64,000 nt of DNA from Rhodococcus sp. RD6.2. GTDB lineage: Bacteria; Actinomycetota; Actinomycetes; Mycobacteriales; Mycobacteriaceae. Positions within the stretch are counted from its first letter, which is position 1. Each line of letters begins with the position of its first letter. The translations under genes and the position numbers were made by a program. The notes under the pieces were generated by a model. That model searched no databases. It was not told where the DNA came from and worked only from the letters and a program-made list of their open reading frames with translations. The stretch is taken from assembly GCF_001040705.1 (NCBI RefSeq), contig NZ_CVQP01000006.1, forward strand, positions 363,760 to 427,759. The letters are read 5' to 3'. Shown here piece after piece: positions 1 to 8,604 of the stretch.

Positions 1-243
1 CTGTCGCTGACGGCGGTCCTGGCGTGGGATCGGCCCGTCAGCACCACGCTGCACCGCAAGGTCGCGGCGAAGAACGATGCGCTGCAGTTCGGGTTGGTCT
101 CGGTGATCACCCGCGGGCGCCTCGCCGACGTCATCCTCCGCTACACCTTCCCCGCCGCCGGGCTGACGGACGAGGCGCTGACCACGATGCTCCTGCTCGT
201 GCTCGCCGGTGTGGAGGACAGCAGGCAGGGTCTGCTCGGGTAG
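1..243 (+). CDS. C-terminal end of a TetR-like regulator (partial)
   Basis: Only the last 80 codons are present. The frame is open from base 1 to the TAG at 241-243 and has actinobacterial codon use with G/C third positions. The peptide is mostly helical, with an Arg-rich stretch and a hydrophobic Leu-rich end, which fits the ligand-binding C-terminal domain of a TetR-type repressor. The DNA-binding part lies outside the window, so the family call is tentative. It runs in the same direction as the aldehyde dehydrogenase that starts 182 bases later. I see nothing coding in between. Confidence 0.4.
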   Translation: MSLTAVLAWDRPVSTTLHRKVAAKNDALQFGLVSVITRGRLADVILRYTFPAAGLTDEALTTMLLLVLAGVEDSRQGLLG

Positions 244-425
244 CGCGCACCTGCTCGACCTCGTCTACGGCGATCACCGGCGACACCTACAGCTGAGCAC
301 CGGGGTTGCTGCCCCGACGAACGATCCTGTCGGCCCGCACCGAACAGTCGTATCGTGACTCGGAGACCCGGCGCTCGGGTGGGACCCGCGTCGGGCGAAT
401 CCCCATCAGAGCCGAGGTGGCAGTC

Positions 426-1829
426 ATGGGAGTCGACCAGGGGACCGACCTCACCGAATCACGATCGGACGTCGCGTCGATCGCCGCCGACCTGCGCAGG
501 GTGTTCGCTACCGGACGCACCAGACCCGCGGCCTGGCGGATCGCGCAACTCGAAGGCATCGAACGTCTCCTCGTCGAGCGGGAAGACGACCTCGTGCAGG
601 CGCTGGCCGAGGATCTCGGGCGCAGTGCTCTCGAGAATTGGTTCATCGATGTCGCGCCGGCCGGGGCCGAAGCCTCGTATGTCCGGAAGCGGTTGCGGCG
701 GTGGATGCGGCGCAGCCTGCGCGGTCTGCCCGTGAACCAGCAGCCTGCGCTGGGCTGGGTGCAGTACGAGCCGCTCGGTGTGGTGTTGATCGTCGGGGCG
801 TGGAACGCGCCTGTGACACTGGTCCTGAAACCGCTGGTTGCTGCCATCGCGGCGGGTAACTGTGTCGTGCTCAAACCTTCCGAGTTGACGCCCGCCACGT
901 CGCGACTGCTCGCGCGGATCGTTCCCGAGTATCTCGACCCCGAGGCGATCGCCGTGGTCGAGGGGGACGGGGCGGTCACCCAGGACCTCCTCGCGCAGGG
1001 AATGGATCACTGTCTCTTCACCGGTGGTACCGAGATCGGGCGGAAGGTAATGGCTGCTGCGGCGCCGCACCTCACACCCGTCACCCTCGAACTGGGCGGG
1101 AAGTCGCCGGTGATCGTCACCGCCGATGCCGATCTCGAGGTGACGGCTCGCCGGATCGCGTGGGCGAAGCTGCTGAACTCGGGTCAGGTGTGCCTGGCGC
1201 CGGACTATCTGCTCGTCGAGCGTTCGGTGCGGGACGAACTGGTCGCCCGGATCGTCGAGGCAGTCGGGCGGTTCCGGGCGGAGGAATCGAGTCCGGGGGT
1301 TCGGATCGTCAACGAGCGCCAGTTCGACCGTTTGGCCGGGTATCTCGCGACAACACGCGCGACGGTGGTGCTCGGCGGTGGGTTCGACCGCGCGGCTCTC
1401 ACGGTCGAACCCACCGTGCTGCTGGATCCGGAAGTCGACGAACCGATGATGACCGAGGAGATATTCGGTCCGATTCTTCCGGTCCTTGCCGTGGATTCAC
1501 TCGACGCGGCATTCGCGTTCGTGACGTCCCGGCCGAAGCCGCTGGCCGCGTACCTGTTCACCCGCTCCGCTGATGCGCGGCGCCGGTTCGTGGCCGAGAT
1601 CAGCGCCGGCGGCATGGTGGTGAACCACCTCATCTATCACTACAGTGCGCAGGTTCTTCCGTTCGGTGGGGTCGGTGCCAGCGGAACTGGCCGCTACAAC
1701 GGGAAATGGGGGTTCGAGACCTTCAGCAACCGGAAGGCCGTGCTGGTCAAGCCTTTCAAGCCGGACCCGCGGTTCGTCTATCCGCCGTACACCGACCGTG
1801 CCGTCGCGATCCTGCGCAGGCTGTTCTAG
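426..1829 (+). CDS. Aldehyde dehydrogenase (class 3-like)
   Basis: NAD(P)-dependent oxidation of an aldehyde to the acid. The 467-residue product has the ALDH hallmarks: the general-base Glu in ELGGKSP (about residue 222), the nucleophilic Cys in NSGQVCLAPDY (about 256), and the cofactor-site VVLKPSE and FTGGTEIG motifs. The length and the C-terminal hydrophobic segment match class 3 or coniferyl-aldehyde-type enzymes. I chose ATG 426 because GAGGTGG precedes it. An in-frame upstream ATG at 306 would add 40 residues without family similarity. Its stop overlaps by 4 bases the stop of the convergent Clp-N gene. The substrate cannot be told from sequence. Confidence 0.85.
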   Translation: MGVDQGTDLTESRSDVASIAADLRRVFATGRTRPAAWRIAQLEGIERLLVEREDDLVQALAEDLGRSALENWFIDVAPAGAEASYVRKRLRRWMRRSLRGLPVNQQPALGWVQYEPLGVVLIVGAWNAPVTLVLKPLVAAIAAGNCVVLKPSELTPATSRLLARIVPEYLDPEAIAVVEGDGAVTQDLLAQGMDHCLFTGGTEIGRKVMAAAAPHLTPVTLELGGKSPVIVTADADLEVTARRIAWAKLLNSGQVCLAPDYLLVERSVRDELVARIVEAVGRFRAEESSPGVRIVNERQFDRLAGYLATTRATVVLGGGFDRAALTVEPTVLLDPEVDEPMMTEEIFGPILPVLAVDSLDAAFAFVTSRPKPLAAYLFTRSADARRRFVAEISAGGMVVNHLIYHYSAQVLPFGGVGASGTGRYNGKWGFETFSNRKAVLVKPFKPDPRFVYPPYTDRAVAILRRLF

Positions 1830-2560
1830 TCCTCCGCCGGTTTCGGGGTCAGGGCCTCGAGGGCGCTGGTGAGGTCGGCCTCGAAGCGGTCGCGGTCGAC
1901 GCCTGCCGCGGTGAGGGGGCCGTCGCCGTTCTCGACCTCCAGTAGCGCCAGGAGGATGTGCTCGGTTCCGATGTAGTTGTGGCCCAATCGGAGTGCGTGG
2001 CGGAACGTCAGCTCCAGTGCCTTGCGTGCGGCGGCGTCGTAGGGCACCAGGTCGGGCGTCTCGTCGGCGGGAGCGGGCAGGATGACGGCGTCGCGGATGG
2101 CGGCGGCGTCCACCTGCTGCGAAGCGAGCAGGGTGATCGCGAGCGATTCGGGCTCGGAGAGCAGTCCGAGGGCCAGGTGCGCGGGCGTCACCTCTGTGGA
2201 GCCGGCGGACTTCGCCTCGTTGTGTGCGGCGGCGATGACGTTGCGGGCGCGCGGGGTGAACTGGTTGAAGCCCTGGTTCGGATCGAGGTCGGTGGCGGTA
2301 CCGGGGTCCTTCGGTGTGAAGCGCTTCTGGGCGGCCTGCTTGCTGACGCCCATGCTGCGGCCGATGTCCGTCCACGACAATCCGGTGCGACGCGCCTGAT
2401 CGACGAAGTGGCCGATCAGGTGGTCGGCGACGTCGCCGAGGTGGTCGGCGGCGAGAACCGCGTCGGAGAGTTGGTCGAGCGGGTCGTTGTGGACCTTCTT
2501 GATGGCGTCGATGAGGTCGTCGAGTCGGACCTTGGGCGTGAGTTGCGTCGGTTCGGGCAT
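1826..2560 (-). CDS. clpC2: ClpC2-like HTH / Clp N-domain protein
   Basis: The 244-residue protein has an N-terminal helix-turn-helix segment (about 45-80, with TDIGRSMGVSKQAAQKRF) followed by two Clp N-terminal repeats (about 95-150 and 165-235, the latter with LGHNYIGTEHILLALL). It has no AAA+ ATPase module. This is the architecture of M. tuberculosis ClpC2 (Rv2667), which is reported to bind ClpC1-targeting peptide antibiotics such as cyclomarin and to control its own promoter. The Clp N-domain probably acts as a ligand decoy or sensor and the HTH as a repressor. Two palindromes at 2562-2608 sit directly upstream of the start, which supports autoregulation. It is convergent with the aldehyde dehydrogenase. 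Confidence 0.8.
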   Translation of the reverse strand: MPEPTQLTPKVRLDDLIDAIKKVHNDPLDQLSDAVLAADHLGDVADHLIGHFVDQARRTGLSWTDIGRSMGVSKQAAQKRFTPKDPGTATDLDPNQGFNQFTPRARNVIAAAHNEAKSAGSTEVTPAHLALGLLSEPESLAITLLASQQVDAAAIRDAVILPAPADETPDLVPYDAAARKALELTFRHALRLGHNYIGTEHILLALLEVENGDGPLTAAGVDRDRFEADLTSALEALTPKPAED

Positions 2561-2561
2561 G

Positions 2562-2608
2562 CGTCAACTCTAGGTTGACGCATGGGCATCGTCAACCATT
2601 GGTTGACG
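2562..2608. promoter_or_regulatory. Two palindromic operators upstream of the ClpC2-like gene
   Basis: Two inverted repeats share the same half-sites. Site 1 is CGTCAAC-N5-GTTGACG (2562-2580), beginning 2 bases before the ATG. Site 2 is CGTCAACCA-T-TGGTTGACG (2590-2608), a nearly perfect 9-1-9 palindrome. Site centres are 28 bp apart. The region lies between the ClpC2-like gene and the end of zur, so it can only serve the former. Autorepression by the encoded HTH protein is the simplest inference. Confidence 0.65.
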
Positions 2609-2613
2609 ATGGG

Positions 2614-3057
2614 TCAGGCGGAGCAGTTGCGGCAGGTTCCGAAGACCTCGACCGTGTGGCTGACGTTGGTGAACCCGTTCTCCTCCGCGATCGAGTGCGA
2701 CCACTTCTCGACCTCGGGTCCGTCGACCTCGACCGTGAACCCGCACGACCGGCACACCAGGTGGTGGTGATGCCCGGAGGAGCAGCGGCGGTAGACCGAC
2801 TCGCCCGAGTCGGTGCGCAACATGTCCACGGTGCCCGCGTCGGCCAGGGTCTGCAGCGTTCGGTAGACGGTCGTCAGGCCGATGCCCTCGCCGCGCCTGC
2901 GCAGCACGTCGTGCAGTTCCTGTGCGGATCGGAACTCGTCGATCTCGTCGAGCAGTGCCGAGATCGCGCTCCGCTGCTTCGTGGCGCGCACGCCAACAGC
3001 GACGGGGGTGCGGGGCTTGTCGGTCACTCGGGTTCCCTTCTCGGCGCCTGCGTCCAT
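2614..3057 (-). CDS. zur: Zinc uptake regulator Zur (FurB), Fur family
   Basis: Zinc-responsive repressor of zinc-uptake and alternative ribosomal-protein genes. The 147-residue Fur-family protein has a winged helix (TTVYRTLQTLADAG), the His-rich GHHHHLVC metal site, and two CxxC pairs (CRSC and CRNC) for structural zinc. ATG 3057 follows the smtB stop directly and has GAGGAAGG upstream. A GTG at 3027, also with a good Shine-Dalgarno sequence (AGAAGGG), would give a start closer to mycobacterial FurB. The smtB-zur pair matches Rv2358-Rv2359 of M. tuberculosis, where the two are co-transcribed. Confidence 0.9.
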   Translation of the reverse strand: MDAGAEKGTRVTDKPRTPVAVGVRATKQRSAISALLDEIDEFRSAQELHDVLRRRGEGIGLTTVYRTLQTLADAGTVDMLRTDSGESVYRRCSSGHHHHLVCRSCGFTVEVDGPEVEKWSHSIAEENGFTNVSHTVEVFGTCRNCSA

Positions 3058-3483
3058 TTAGTGCCCTTCCTCGGCGTGGGCGACGGCGTCGACCACGATG
3101 TGGGCGAGGTGATCGTCGACGAGTCGATACACGACCTCGCGTCCGGAGCGATCGCCCCGAACCACTCCCGCCGACTTGAGTACGCGCAGATGCTGGCTGA
3201 TCAGCGGTTGGGTGACCTCGAGCGCGTCGACGAGTTCGTGGACGCACCGCGGAGCGGCACGCAGTTGCAGAACGATGGCGATGCGAACCGGTGCGGCGAG
3301 CGCGCGCAGGATGTCGCCCGCGGCGGTGAGCGTGTCGCGATCCGGCATCGCGGCCGGGGGCGGGGAGTCGGCGTCGTGCGGCGCGGAGTGGTCGCGCAGG
3401 TCGTCCGCGTCGGCGATGCTCACGAGTGCGCGCTCCTTGTCGATGCCGTGGTGTGTCGAGGCCGTGCGTGGGGTGTCGGACAC
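3058..3483 (-). CDS. smtB: Zinc-sensing ArsR/SmtB repressor
   Basis: ArsR-family winged-helix repressor of 141 residues. The recognition helix region reads [19 protein letters not shown]. The C-terminal helix contains D-x-H-x10-H-x2-E, the alpha-5 zinc-sensing site of SmtB/CzrA-type members. In mycobacteria the orthologue represses the smtB-zur operon when zinc is low and releases it when zinc is high. The GTG start at 3483 is immediately preceded by an AT-rich operator-like segment. The N-terminal 45 residues are a poorly conserved extension. Divergent from glyS. Confidence 0.88.
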   Translation of the reverse strand: MSDTPRTASTHHGIDKERALVSIADADDLRDHSAPHDADSPPPAAMPDRDTLTAAGDILRALAAPVRIAIVLQLRAAPRCVHELVDALEVTQPLISQHLRVLKSAGVVRGDRSGREVVYRLVDDHLAHIVVDAVAHAEEGH

Positions 3484-3535
3484 AGCTTATTGCAAACAAT
3501 ATCCATTTTGATATGCACGAGTATGCATGTCAAAC
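3484..3535. promoter_or_regulatory. Candidate SmtB operator in the smtB-glyS divergent region
   Basis: This 50-bp stretch is strikingly AT-rich for the window. It contains an inverted repeat ATATC-N6-GATAT (3499-3514) and a direct repeat of TATGCA (3513-3518 and 3522-3527). ATAT-containing imperfect palindromes are typical of ArsR/SmtB operators. It abuts the smtB GTG, so it would cover the smtB-zur promoter. Assignment is by position and composition only. Confidence 0.5.
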
Positions 3536-3626
3536 GACGAATTGGGTGCGGTGTCCGACCCCGATAGGCTGGATCCGTACATCCCTACCCACACGGCATC
3601 TATTACCCAGATGGAGAGCTATTCCA

Positions 3627-5018
3627 GTGGCACCCAAGTCCAAGGTCGAAACCGTCGCCAACCTCGCCAAGCGTCGAGGTCTCGTCTTCCCCTGTGGTGA
3701 GATCTACGGCGGTACCAGGTCCGCCTGGGACTACGGGCCGCTCGGCGTCGAGCTCAAGGAGAACATCAAGAAGCAGTGGTGGCGGTCGATGGTCACCGGC
3801 CGCGACGACGTCGTCGGCCTCGACTCCTCGGTCATCCTGCCCCGCCAGGTGTGGGTCGCGTCCGGTCATGTCGGCGTCTTCAACGATCCGCTGGTCGAGT
3901 GCCTGAACTGCCACAAGCGGCACCGGCAGGACCACCTGCAGGAGGCGTACGCGGAGAAGAAGGGCCTCGACAACCCGGACGACGTCGCGATGGACCTCAT
4001 CGTCTGTCCCGATTGCGGCACCGTCGGTCAGTGGACCGAGCCCCGCGACTTCAACATGATGCTCAAGACCTACCTCGGTCCGGTCGAGTCGGAGGAAGGA
4101 CTGCACTACCTGCGTCCCGAGACCGCGCAGGGCATCTTCGTCAACTTCGCGAACGTGCTCACCACGTCGCGCAAGAAGCCGCCGTTCGGCATCGGCCAGA
4201 TCGGCAAGAGCTTCCGCAACGAGATCACGCCCGGCAACTTCATCTTCCGCACCCGCGAGTTCGAGCAGATGGAGATGGAGTTCTTCGTCAAGCCCGGTGA
4301 GGACGAGGAGTGGCACCAGTACTGGATCGACACCCGCCTCGCCTGGTACACCGACCTCGGCATCGACCCGGAGAACCTGCGCCTGTTCGAGCACCCCGAG
4401 GACAAGCTCTCGCACTACTCCAAGCGGACCGTCGACATCGAGTACCGCTTCGGCTTCCAGGGCAGCGAGTGGGGCGAGCTCGAGGGCGTCGCGAACCGCA
4501 CCGACTACGACCTCCGCGTCCACGAGGAGTCGTCGGGCCAGGACCTCAAGTACTTCGACCAGACGACCGGTGAGCGCTACACGCCGTACGTCATCGAGCC
4601 GGCAGCAGGCCTGACCCGGTCGCTGATGGCGTTCCTCGTCGACGCGTACCAGGAGGACGAGGCGCCGAACGCGAAGGGCGGCGTCGACAAGCGCACCGTG
4701 CTGCGCCTCGACCGCAGGCTCGCCCCCGTCAAGGCCGCGGTGTTGCCGCTCAGCCGCAACGAGGCACTGAGCCCCAAGGCGCGCGACCTCGCGGCGCAGC
4801 TGCGCAAGAACTGGAACGTCGAGTTCGACGACGCCGGTGCGATCGGTCGCCGCTACCGCCGTCAGGACGAGATCGGCACCCCGTTCTGCATCACCGTCGA
4901 CTTCGACACCCTCGAGGATCAGGCCGTCACCATCCGTGAGCGCGACACCATGGAGCAGGAGCGGGTCTCCCTCGACAAGGTCGAGGGCTACCTCGCCCAG
5001 CGTCTGATCGGCGCGTAG
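3627..5018 (+). CDS. glyS: Glycyl-tRNA synthetase (alpha2 type)
   Basis: Class II synthetase charging tRNA-Gly. From GTG 3627 the product is 463 residues, the usual actinobacterial length. It shows the N-terminal [14 protein letters not shown] signature, motif 2-type residues ([20 protein letters not shown]) and a C-terminal anticodon-binding domain. An insert carries CxxC zinc-like pairs (CLNC and CPDC). The start was chosen for its GGAGAG at 3612 and match to the family N-terminus, although the frame stays open upstream. It is followed by a 17-bp stem-loop. Confidence 0.95.
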   Translation: MAPKSKVETVANLAKRRGLVFPCGEIYGGTRSAWDYGPLGVELKENIKKQWWRSMVTGRDDVVGLDSSVILPRQVWVASGHVGVFNDPLVECLNCHKRHRQDHLQEAYAEKKGLDNPDDVAMDLIVCPDCGTVGQWTEPRDFNMMLKTYLGPVESEEGLHYLRPETAQGIFVNFANVLTTSRKKPPFGIGQIGKSFRNEITPGNFIFRTREFEQMEMEFFVKPGEDEEWHQYWIDTRLAWYTDLGIDPENLRLFEHPEDKLSHYSKRTVDIEYRFGFQGSEWGELEGVANRTDYDLRVHEESSGQDLKYFDQTTGERYTPYVIEPAAGLTRSLMAFLVDAYQEDEAPNAKGGVDKRTVLRLDRRLAPVKAAVLPLSRNEALSPKARDLAAQLRKNWNVEFDDAGAIGRRYRRQDEIGTPFCITVDFDTLEDQAVTIRERDTMEQERVSLDKVEGYLAQRLIGA

Positions 5019-5023
5019 CAGTT

Positions 5024-5063
5024 GTGCGCGCTTCTGGTGGTGCGAGCCACCAGAAGCGCGCAC
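5024..5063. terminator. Bidirectional stem-loop between glyS and the FetB-like gene
   Basis: Perfect 17-bp inverted repeat (5024-5040 with 5047-5063) around a 6-base loop, just after the glyS stop and 7 bases before the end of the convergent permease gene. There is no long T-run, as is common for actinobacterial terminators. Confidence 0.75.
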
Positions 5064-5070
5064 CCGCGCG

Positions 5071-5811
5071 TCAGCGCCTGACCAGGCCTCGGGCGACGAG
5101 TTCCATCGTCACCGCGACGCTGCACGTCTGGGCCAGGAGGAGCCCGACGAGCACCAGGATCTGCACGGCACCGGCCTGCACCGCCGACCCGCTCGCGAGC
5201 AGGACACCGACGAAGGCGCCCGGCAGGGTGACCAGGCCGACGGTCCGGGTCTGGTCGAGGCCGGGCAGCAGCGCGTCCGCGGCGACGTCGTGGACGACGA
5301 GCATGCGCGAATCCCGTTCGTCCAGACCGAGACTCAGCGCCGCCTCCACCTCGCCGTGGCGCTGGTCGATGGAGTCGAGTGCGCGTTTGGCGGCCAGGGA
5401 CGTGGACGTCATGGCGTTGCCGAGGACGATGCCACCGATCGGGATCAGCGCGACCCCCTCGAGCGGCACCACGCCACTGGCCAGCATCGGGGTGAGCGCC
5501 GCCGTGATCCCGACCGCCAGGGCCACCGTCAGCCACAACCCGGAGCGGCCCGCCTTGGATCGCCGCGCCGCGGTGACCGACGCCGCCGCGAACATCACCA
5601 GCAGGACGGCAACAGCCGACCACAGGTGACGCAACGCCGCCGCCAGCACCAGGGACACCACCGCGAGCTGCGCGGCGCCGCGCAGCGTAGCGGCAGGGAC
5701 CGACAGCGCGCGGTCCAACCCGGAGATCCGATACACCAGCGCGGCCGCGACCGCCATCGCCGCACACAGTGCGGCGAGCGCGAACCCGGCGTCGGCCAGG
5801 TCCGCACTCAC
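5071..5811 (-). CDS. FetB/UPF0014-family ABC permease
   Basis: The 246-residue integral membrane protein has about seven hydrophobic segments. The conserved UPF0014 core shows IPIGGIVLGNAMTSTSLA followed by a charged loop (EAALSLGLDERDS) and LPGLDQTRTVGLVTLPGAFVG. E. coli FetB of this family works with the ATPase FetA in iron export and peroxide tolerance. No ATPase gene lies nearby. It starts with GTG 3 bases after the TPM-domain gene and is probably co-transcribed with it. Substrate unknown; metal export is an inference from the family. Confidence 0.75.
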   Translation of the reverse strand: MSADLADAGFALAALCAAMAVAAALVYRISGLDRALSVPAATLRGAAQLAVVSLVLAAALRHLWSAVAVLLVMFAAASVTAARRSKAGRSGLWLTVALAVGITAALTPMLASGVVPLEGVALIPIGGIVLGNAMTSTSLAAKRALDSIDQRHGEVEAALSLGLDERDSRMLVVHDVAADALLPGLDQTRTVGLVTLPGAFVGVLLASGSAVQAGAVQILVLVGLLLAQTCSVAVTMELVARGLVRR

Positions 5812-5814
5812 GGC

Positions 5815-7833
5815 TCAGAACCTTCCGCTGCGGCTGATCCGGCCCGAACTTCCCGAGCCGCCGAACGATCCCGGACTCCGGCTGCCGCCCCTGTGTCCGC
5901 CACCGCCCCGGTATCCGCCACCGCCCATGCTGCCCCGGATCATCGAATCGATGAGGATGCCGCCGAGGATGGCACCGGTGTTCCCGCCCGACGACTGCTG
6001 CGGACGCCTGCTCGCCTCCCACTGCTGCACGTCCGCCTGCGCGACGTACAGTGCACGGCCGCTGAGCTCGCCCGCCGCCTTCGAGTGCTGCAGGGCCCGC
6101 GCCGGATCGGACTGGCTGAGCTGCCGCGCCGCGTCCAGGTGCCGCTGCGCCTCCGACAGTCGGGTGCGCGCCTCGGCGCCGACCGCGCCGCGGCGCGTCG
6201 CGATGAAATCGGTTGCCGCGGTGATCTGGGCCTGCGCGGCGGTGATGTCCTGGGTCAGACGCTGCGCGGTCCGCTCCGCCTGAGCCTTCGCCTCGGTGGC
6301 CGTGGCCAGCATCTCGTCGAGGACGGCATCCGCCTTCGCGACCTCGGTGAATGCGCCGAGGGGATCGCTCTCGCGAAGCGTCTCCGCCCACGCGACGGCA
6401 TCCGCGGCGGCCGTGCGCGCCGCCGCGAGATCCGCACCCCCGTGAGCGGTCAGCGCGTCGGCCGCAGCGATGTCCTTGCGGGCGTCCTCGATCGCGGCGG
6501 GCAGGGTCGCGGTGGCCGCACGGATGTTGTCGGCGGCGTGGTCGATGCCGTCGAGCAGCTCCCGGACCTGGTCCAGCGCACCCTCGGCGGCGCGGATCGC
6601 GACCACCGCCGGACCCTGCTTGCCCGCGGGCAGCGCGACGGCCGCACGGCCCGCGGTGACGTTCTGGTCCGCGAACGCCAGTTGCTCACGAGCCAGCGCG
6701 ATGTTGCCGTCGATCGACGCCAGCGCAGACGCCGGGAACTCGGACTTGAGTTGCGTCAGAACCGAATCCGATGCGGGCACCCGCACCGTCATCTCGATGA
6801 CCCGCTGGGTGAGGGTGTCGAGGCGGGCGGGCGCGTCGATCAGCAGGTCGCGCATCCCGTCGAACTCCGCCACCCGGGCGTCGAGCTCACGGTCGGCGCG
6901 GGAGCAGGTGGCGATGAGTTCGACAAGCATGTCGCGCTGCTGCTCCGGGGTTTCCGGGACGTCGTCGTCGAGGCGCTGCCGGATGGTGAACGCCGACGCG
7001 AGCGCCGCCTTCGCCGCCTCGAACGCGGCCGTGAACGGTGCGGTCGCTGCGTCCCCGAATTCGCCGCGCGCCAGGTTCAGTTCCTCTTCGCTCGTGCGGA
7101 TCGCGTTGTCGGTGTCGACGAGCACCTCCTTCGCGCGGGCGTCGAGCGTGGCGATCGGCAGCATCGCGACCGCGGCGGGGTCTGTCCAGTCGATGTCCGC
7201 GGGTACGTGCCCGCCTGCCGCGGACTTCTTGCGGCGCCGCGTGTAGACGACGGCGCCACCGACGAGGACGACCCCGACTCCGCCGATCACCAGATAGGTG
7301 ACGCCGGACCCGGACCCGCTCGGGGCGATCGCGTCCGACAGGCCACCCGCGGCGGCGACGGCAGCGCCCGCCCAGTCGTCGTCCCGCAACGCGGGCACGA
7401 CGGCGTCCCGTTCGATGTCCGCGATGTCGGCGTCGGTGACGTTCGTGATTCCCGTCGGCACCGTGAACGTGTATGCACGGTCGCCGGTGGCGACCGACAG
7501 CAGCGCCGTCTCCGCGCCGAGGCCGCTGAGTTGTTCGGTCCGTGCCGCCCAGGTGTCGGCGTCCATGCCGTCGAACGAGTCGACGTACACGACCCACAGC
7601 TGCACGTGATGCTCGTCGAACAGGGTGTCGACGGCGGCCTGGACCTCGCTGCGCCCGTCGTCGTCGAGCGCGCCCGCGGTGTCGGTGATCTGCTGCGGCA
7701 GTCGGGCCGGCGCGTCCGCGGCGGCGGTGGCCGGGAGGCAGAGCAGCATGATCGCCGCGACCACCGAGGCGAACGCGGCGGCGGCGCGGTGGGTGACGAG
7801 CAGGTGTGCGGATGACGGGACACCGAATGGCAT
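5815..7833 (-). CDS. TPM-domain membrane protein with long coiled coil
   Basis: The 672-residue product starts at ATG 7833. In order: a signal or anchor helix (about 12-38), a TPM domain (about 45-165, with LPQQITDTAGALDDDG), a transmembrane helix (about 175-195), a basic RRRKK stop, then about 400 residues of Ala/Glu/Arg-rich coiled coil. The tail (about 625-672) is Gly/Ser-rich (GGGGYRGGGGHRGG). TPM domains occur in photosystem-repair and membrane-quality proteins; function here is unknown. It corresponds by position to Rv2345, next to dgt and dnaG. The frame is open well upstream, but only this start gives a signal peptide. Confidence 0.75.
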   Translation of the reverse strand: MPFGVPSSAHLLVTHRAAAAFASVVAAIMLLCLPATAAADAPARLPQQITDTAGALDDDGRSEVQAAVDTLFDEHHVQLWVVYVDSFDGMDADTWAARTEQLSGLGAETALLSVATGDRAYTFTVPTGITNVTDADIADIERDAVVPALRDDDWAGAAVAAAGGLSDAIAPSGSGSGVTYLVIGGVGVVLVGGAVVYTRRRKKSAAGGHVPADIDWTDPAAVAMLPIATLDARAKEVLVDTDNAIRTSEEELNLARGEFGDAATAPFTAAFEAAKAALASAFTIRQRLDDDVPETPEQQRDMLVELIATCSRADRELDARVAEFDGMRDLLIDAPARLDTLTQRVIEMTVRVPASDSVLTQLKSEFPASALASIDGNIALAREQLAFADQNVTAGRAAVALPAGKQGPAVVAIRAAEGALDQVRELLDGIDHAADNIRAATATLPAAIEDARKDIAAADALTAHGGADLAAARTAAADAVAWAETLRESDPLGAFTEVAKADAVLDEMLATATEAKAQAERTAQRLTQDITAAQAQITAATDFIATRRGAVGAEARTRLSEAQRHLDAARQLSQSDPARALQHSKAAGELSGRALYVAQADVQQWEASRRPQQSSGGNTGAILGGILIDSMIRGSMGGGGYRGGGGHRGGSRSPGSFGGSGSSGRISRSGRF

Positions 7834-7926
7834 GGCGACGAATCTATCGGGTGTCGCGGCGTTGGTGCTGACCTCGACGGTGCGCCGCTGGCCGGTGCCC
7901 GCGATCGCGGCTGGCAGACTTGGGGA

Positions 7927-8604
7927 GTGAGTTACGCAGCAGCGCCCCCGGAGCGCGACGACAGGCTCGGCTTCGCGGGCACCCTTGCGCGCTGGACGCG
8001 TCGCGTCGTCGTCGGTTCGATCCTGATCGGGCTGCTGCTCGTCGGCGGTACCGCGGTACGGGTGTGGCAGGTCGCGCGGATCGACGACACGCGGCCCGCC
8101 GACGCGATCGTCGTCCTCGGCGCGGCGCAGTACTCGGGTACCCCGTCGTCGGTGTTCGAGGCTCGTCTCGAGCAGGCGGTGAAGCTGTACGAGAAGGGGG
8201 TTGCGCCGACGGTGGTGACCGTCGGCGGCAAGCAGGTCGGCGACCTGTACACCGAGGCGGCCTCCGGGAAGAACTACCTGATCTCTCGGGGAGTCCCGGA
8301 AGAGCAGATCGTCGCGGTCGAAGAAGGCTCCGACACCCTGCGCAGCATCGAGGGCGTCGATCGGGTGATGGGGGAGTTGGGGATGGGGTCGGCGGTGCTC
8401 GTCAGCGATCCCTGGCATTCGCTGCGCACCCGGACGATGGCCCGCGACGCCGGGCTCGAGGCGTGGACGGCACCGACCAGGCAGGGCCCTGCTGTCTTCA
8501 CCAGGGAATCGCAGTTCCACGGAATCGCAAGGGAGACAGGCGCATTGATCTGGTATCAACTCACCCACTTCTCGGCGGACTTCCCGTACGACGCAGGCCA
8601 GTGA
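7927..8604 (+). CDS. DUF218 (ElyC/SanA/YdcF) membrane protein
   Basis: The 225-residue protein has one N-terminal membrane helix (about 27-47) and a DUF218 domain: [11 protein letters not shown], a mid-domain [16 protein letters not shown], and [15 protein letters not shown]. The family includes SanA and ElyC, linked to cell-envelope integrity, but the reaction is not established. GTG 7927 was taken because no better start follows. Its TGA overlaps the GTG of dgt by 4 bases, indicating translational coupling. Divergent from the TPM gene. Confidence 0.8.
   Translation: MSYAAAPPERDDRLGFAGTLARWTRRVVVGSILIGLLLVGGTAVRVWQVARIDDTRPADAIVVLGAAQYSGTPSSVFEARLEQAVKLYEKGVAPTVVTVGGKQVGDLYTEAASGKNYLISRGVPEEQIVAVEEGSDTLRSIEGVDRVMGELGMGSAVLVSDPWHSLRTRTMARDAGLEAWTAPTRQGPAVFTRESQFHGIARETGALIWYQLTHFSADFPYDAGQ

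Noticed and set aside
306-425. Longer N-terminus for the aldehyde dehydrogenase from ATG 306
   Set aside because: No Shine-Dalgarno sequence at 306, no family similarity in the added 40 residues, and a good RBS before ATG 426.
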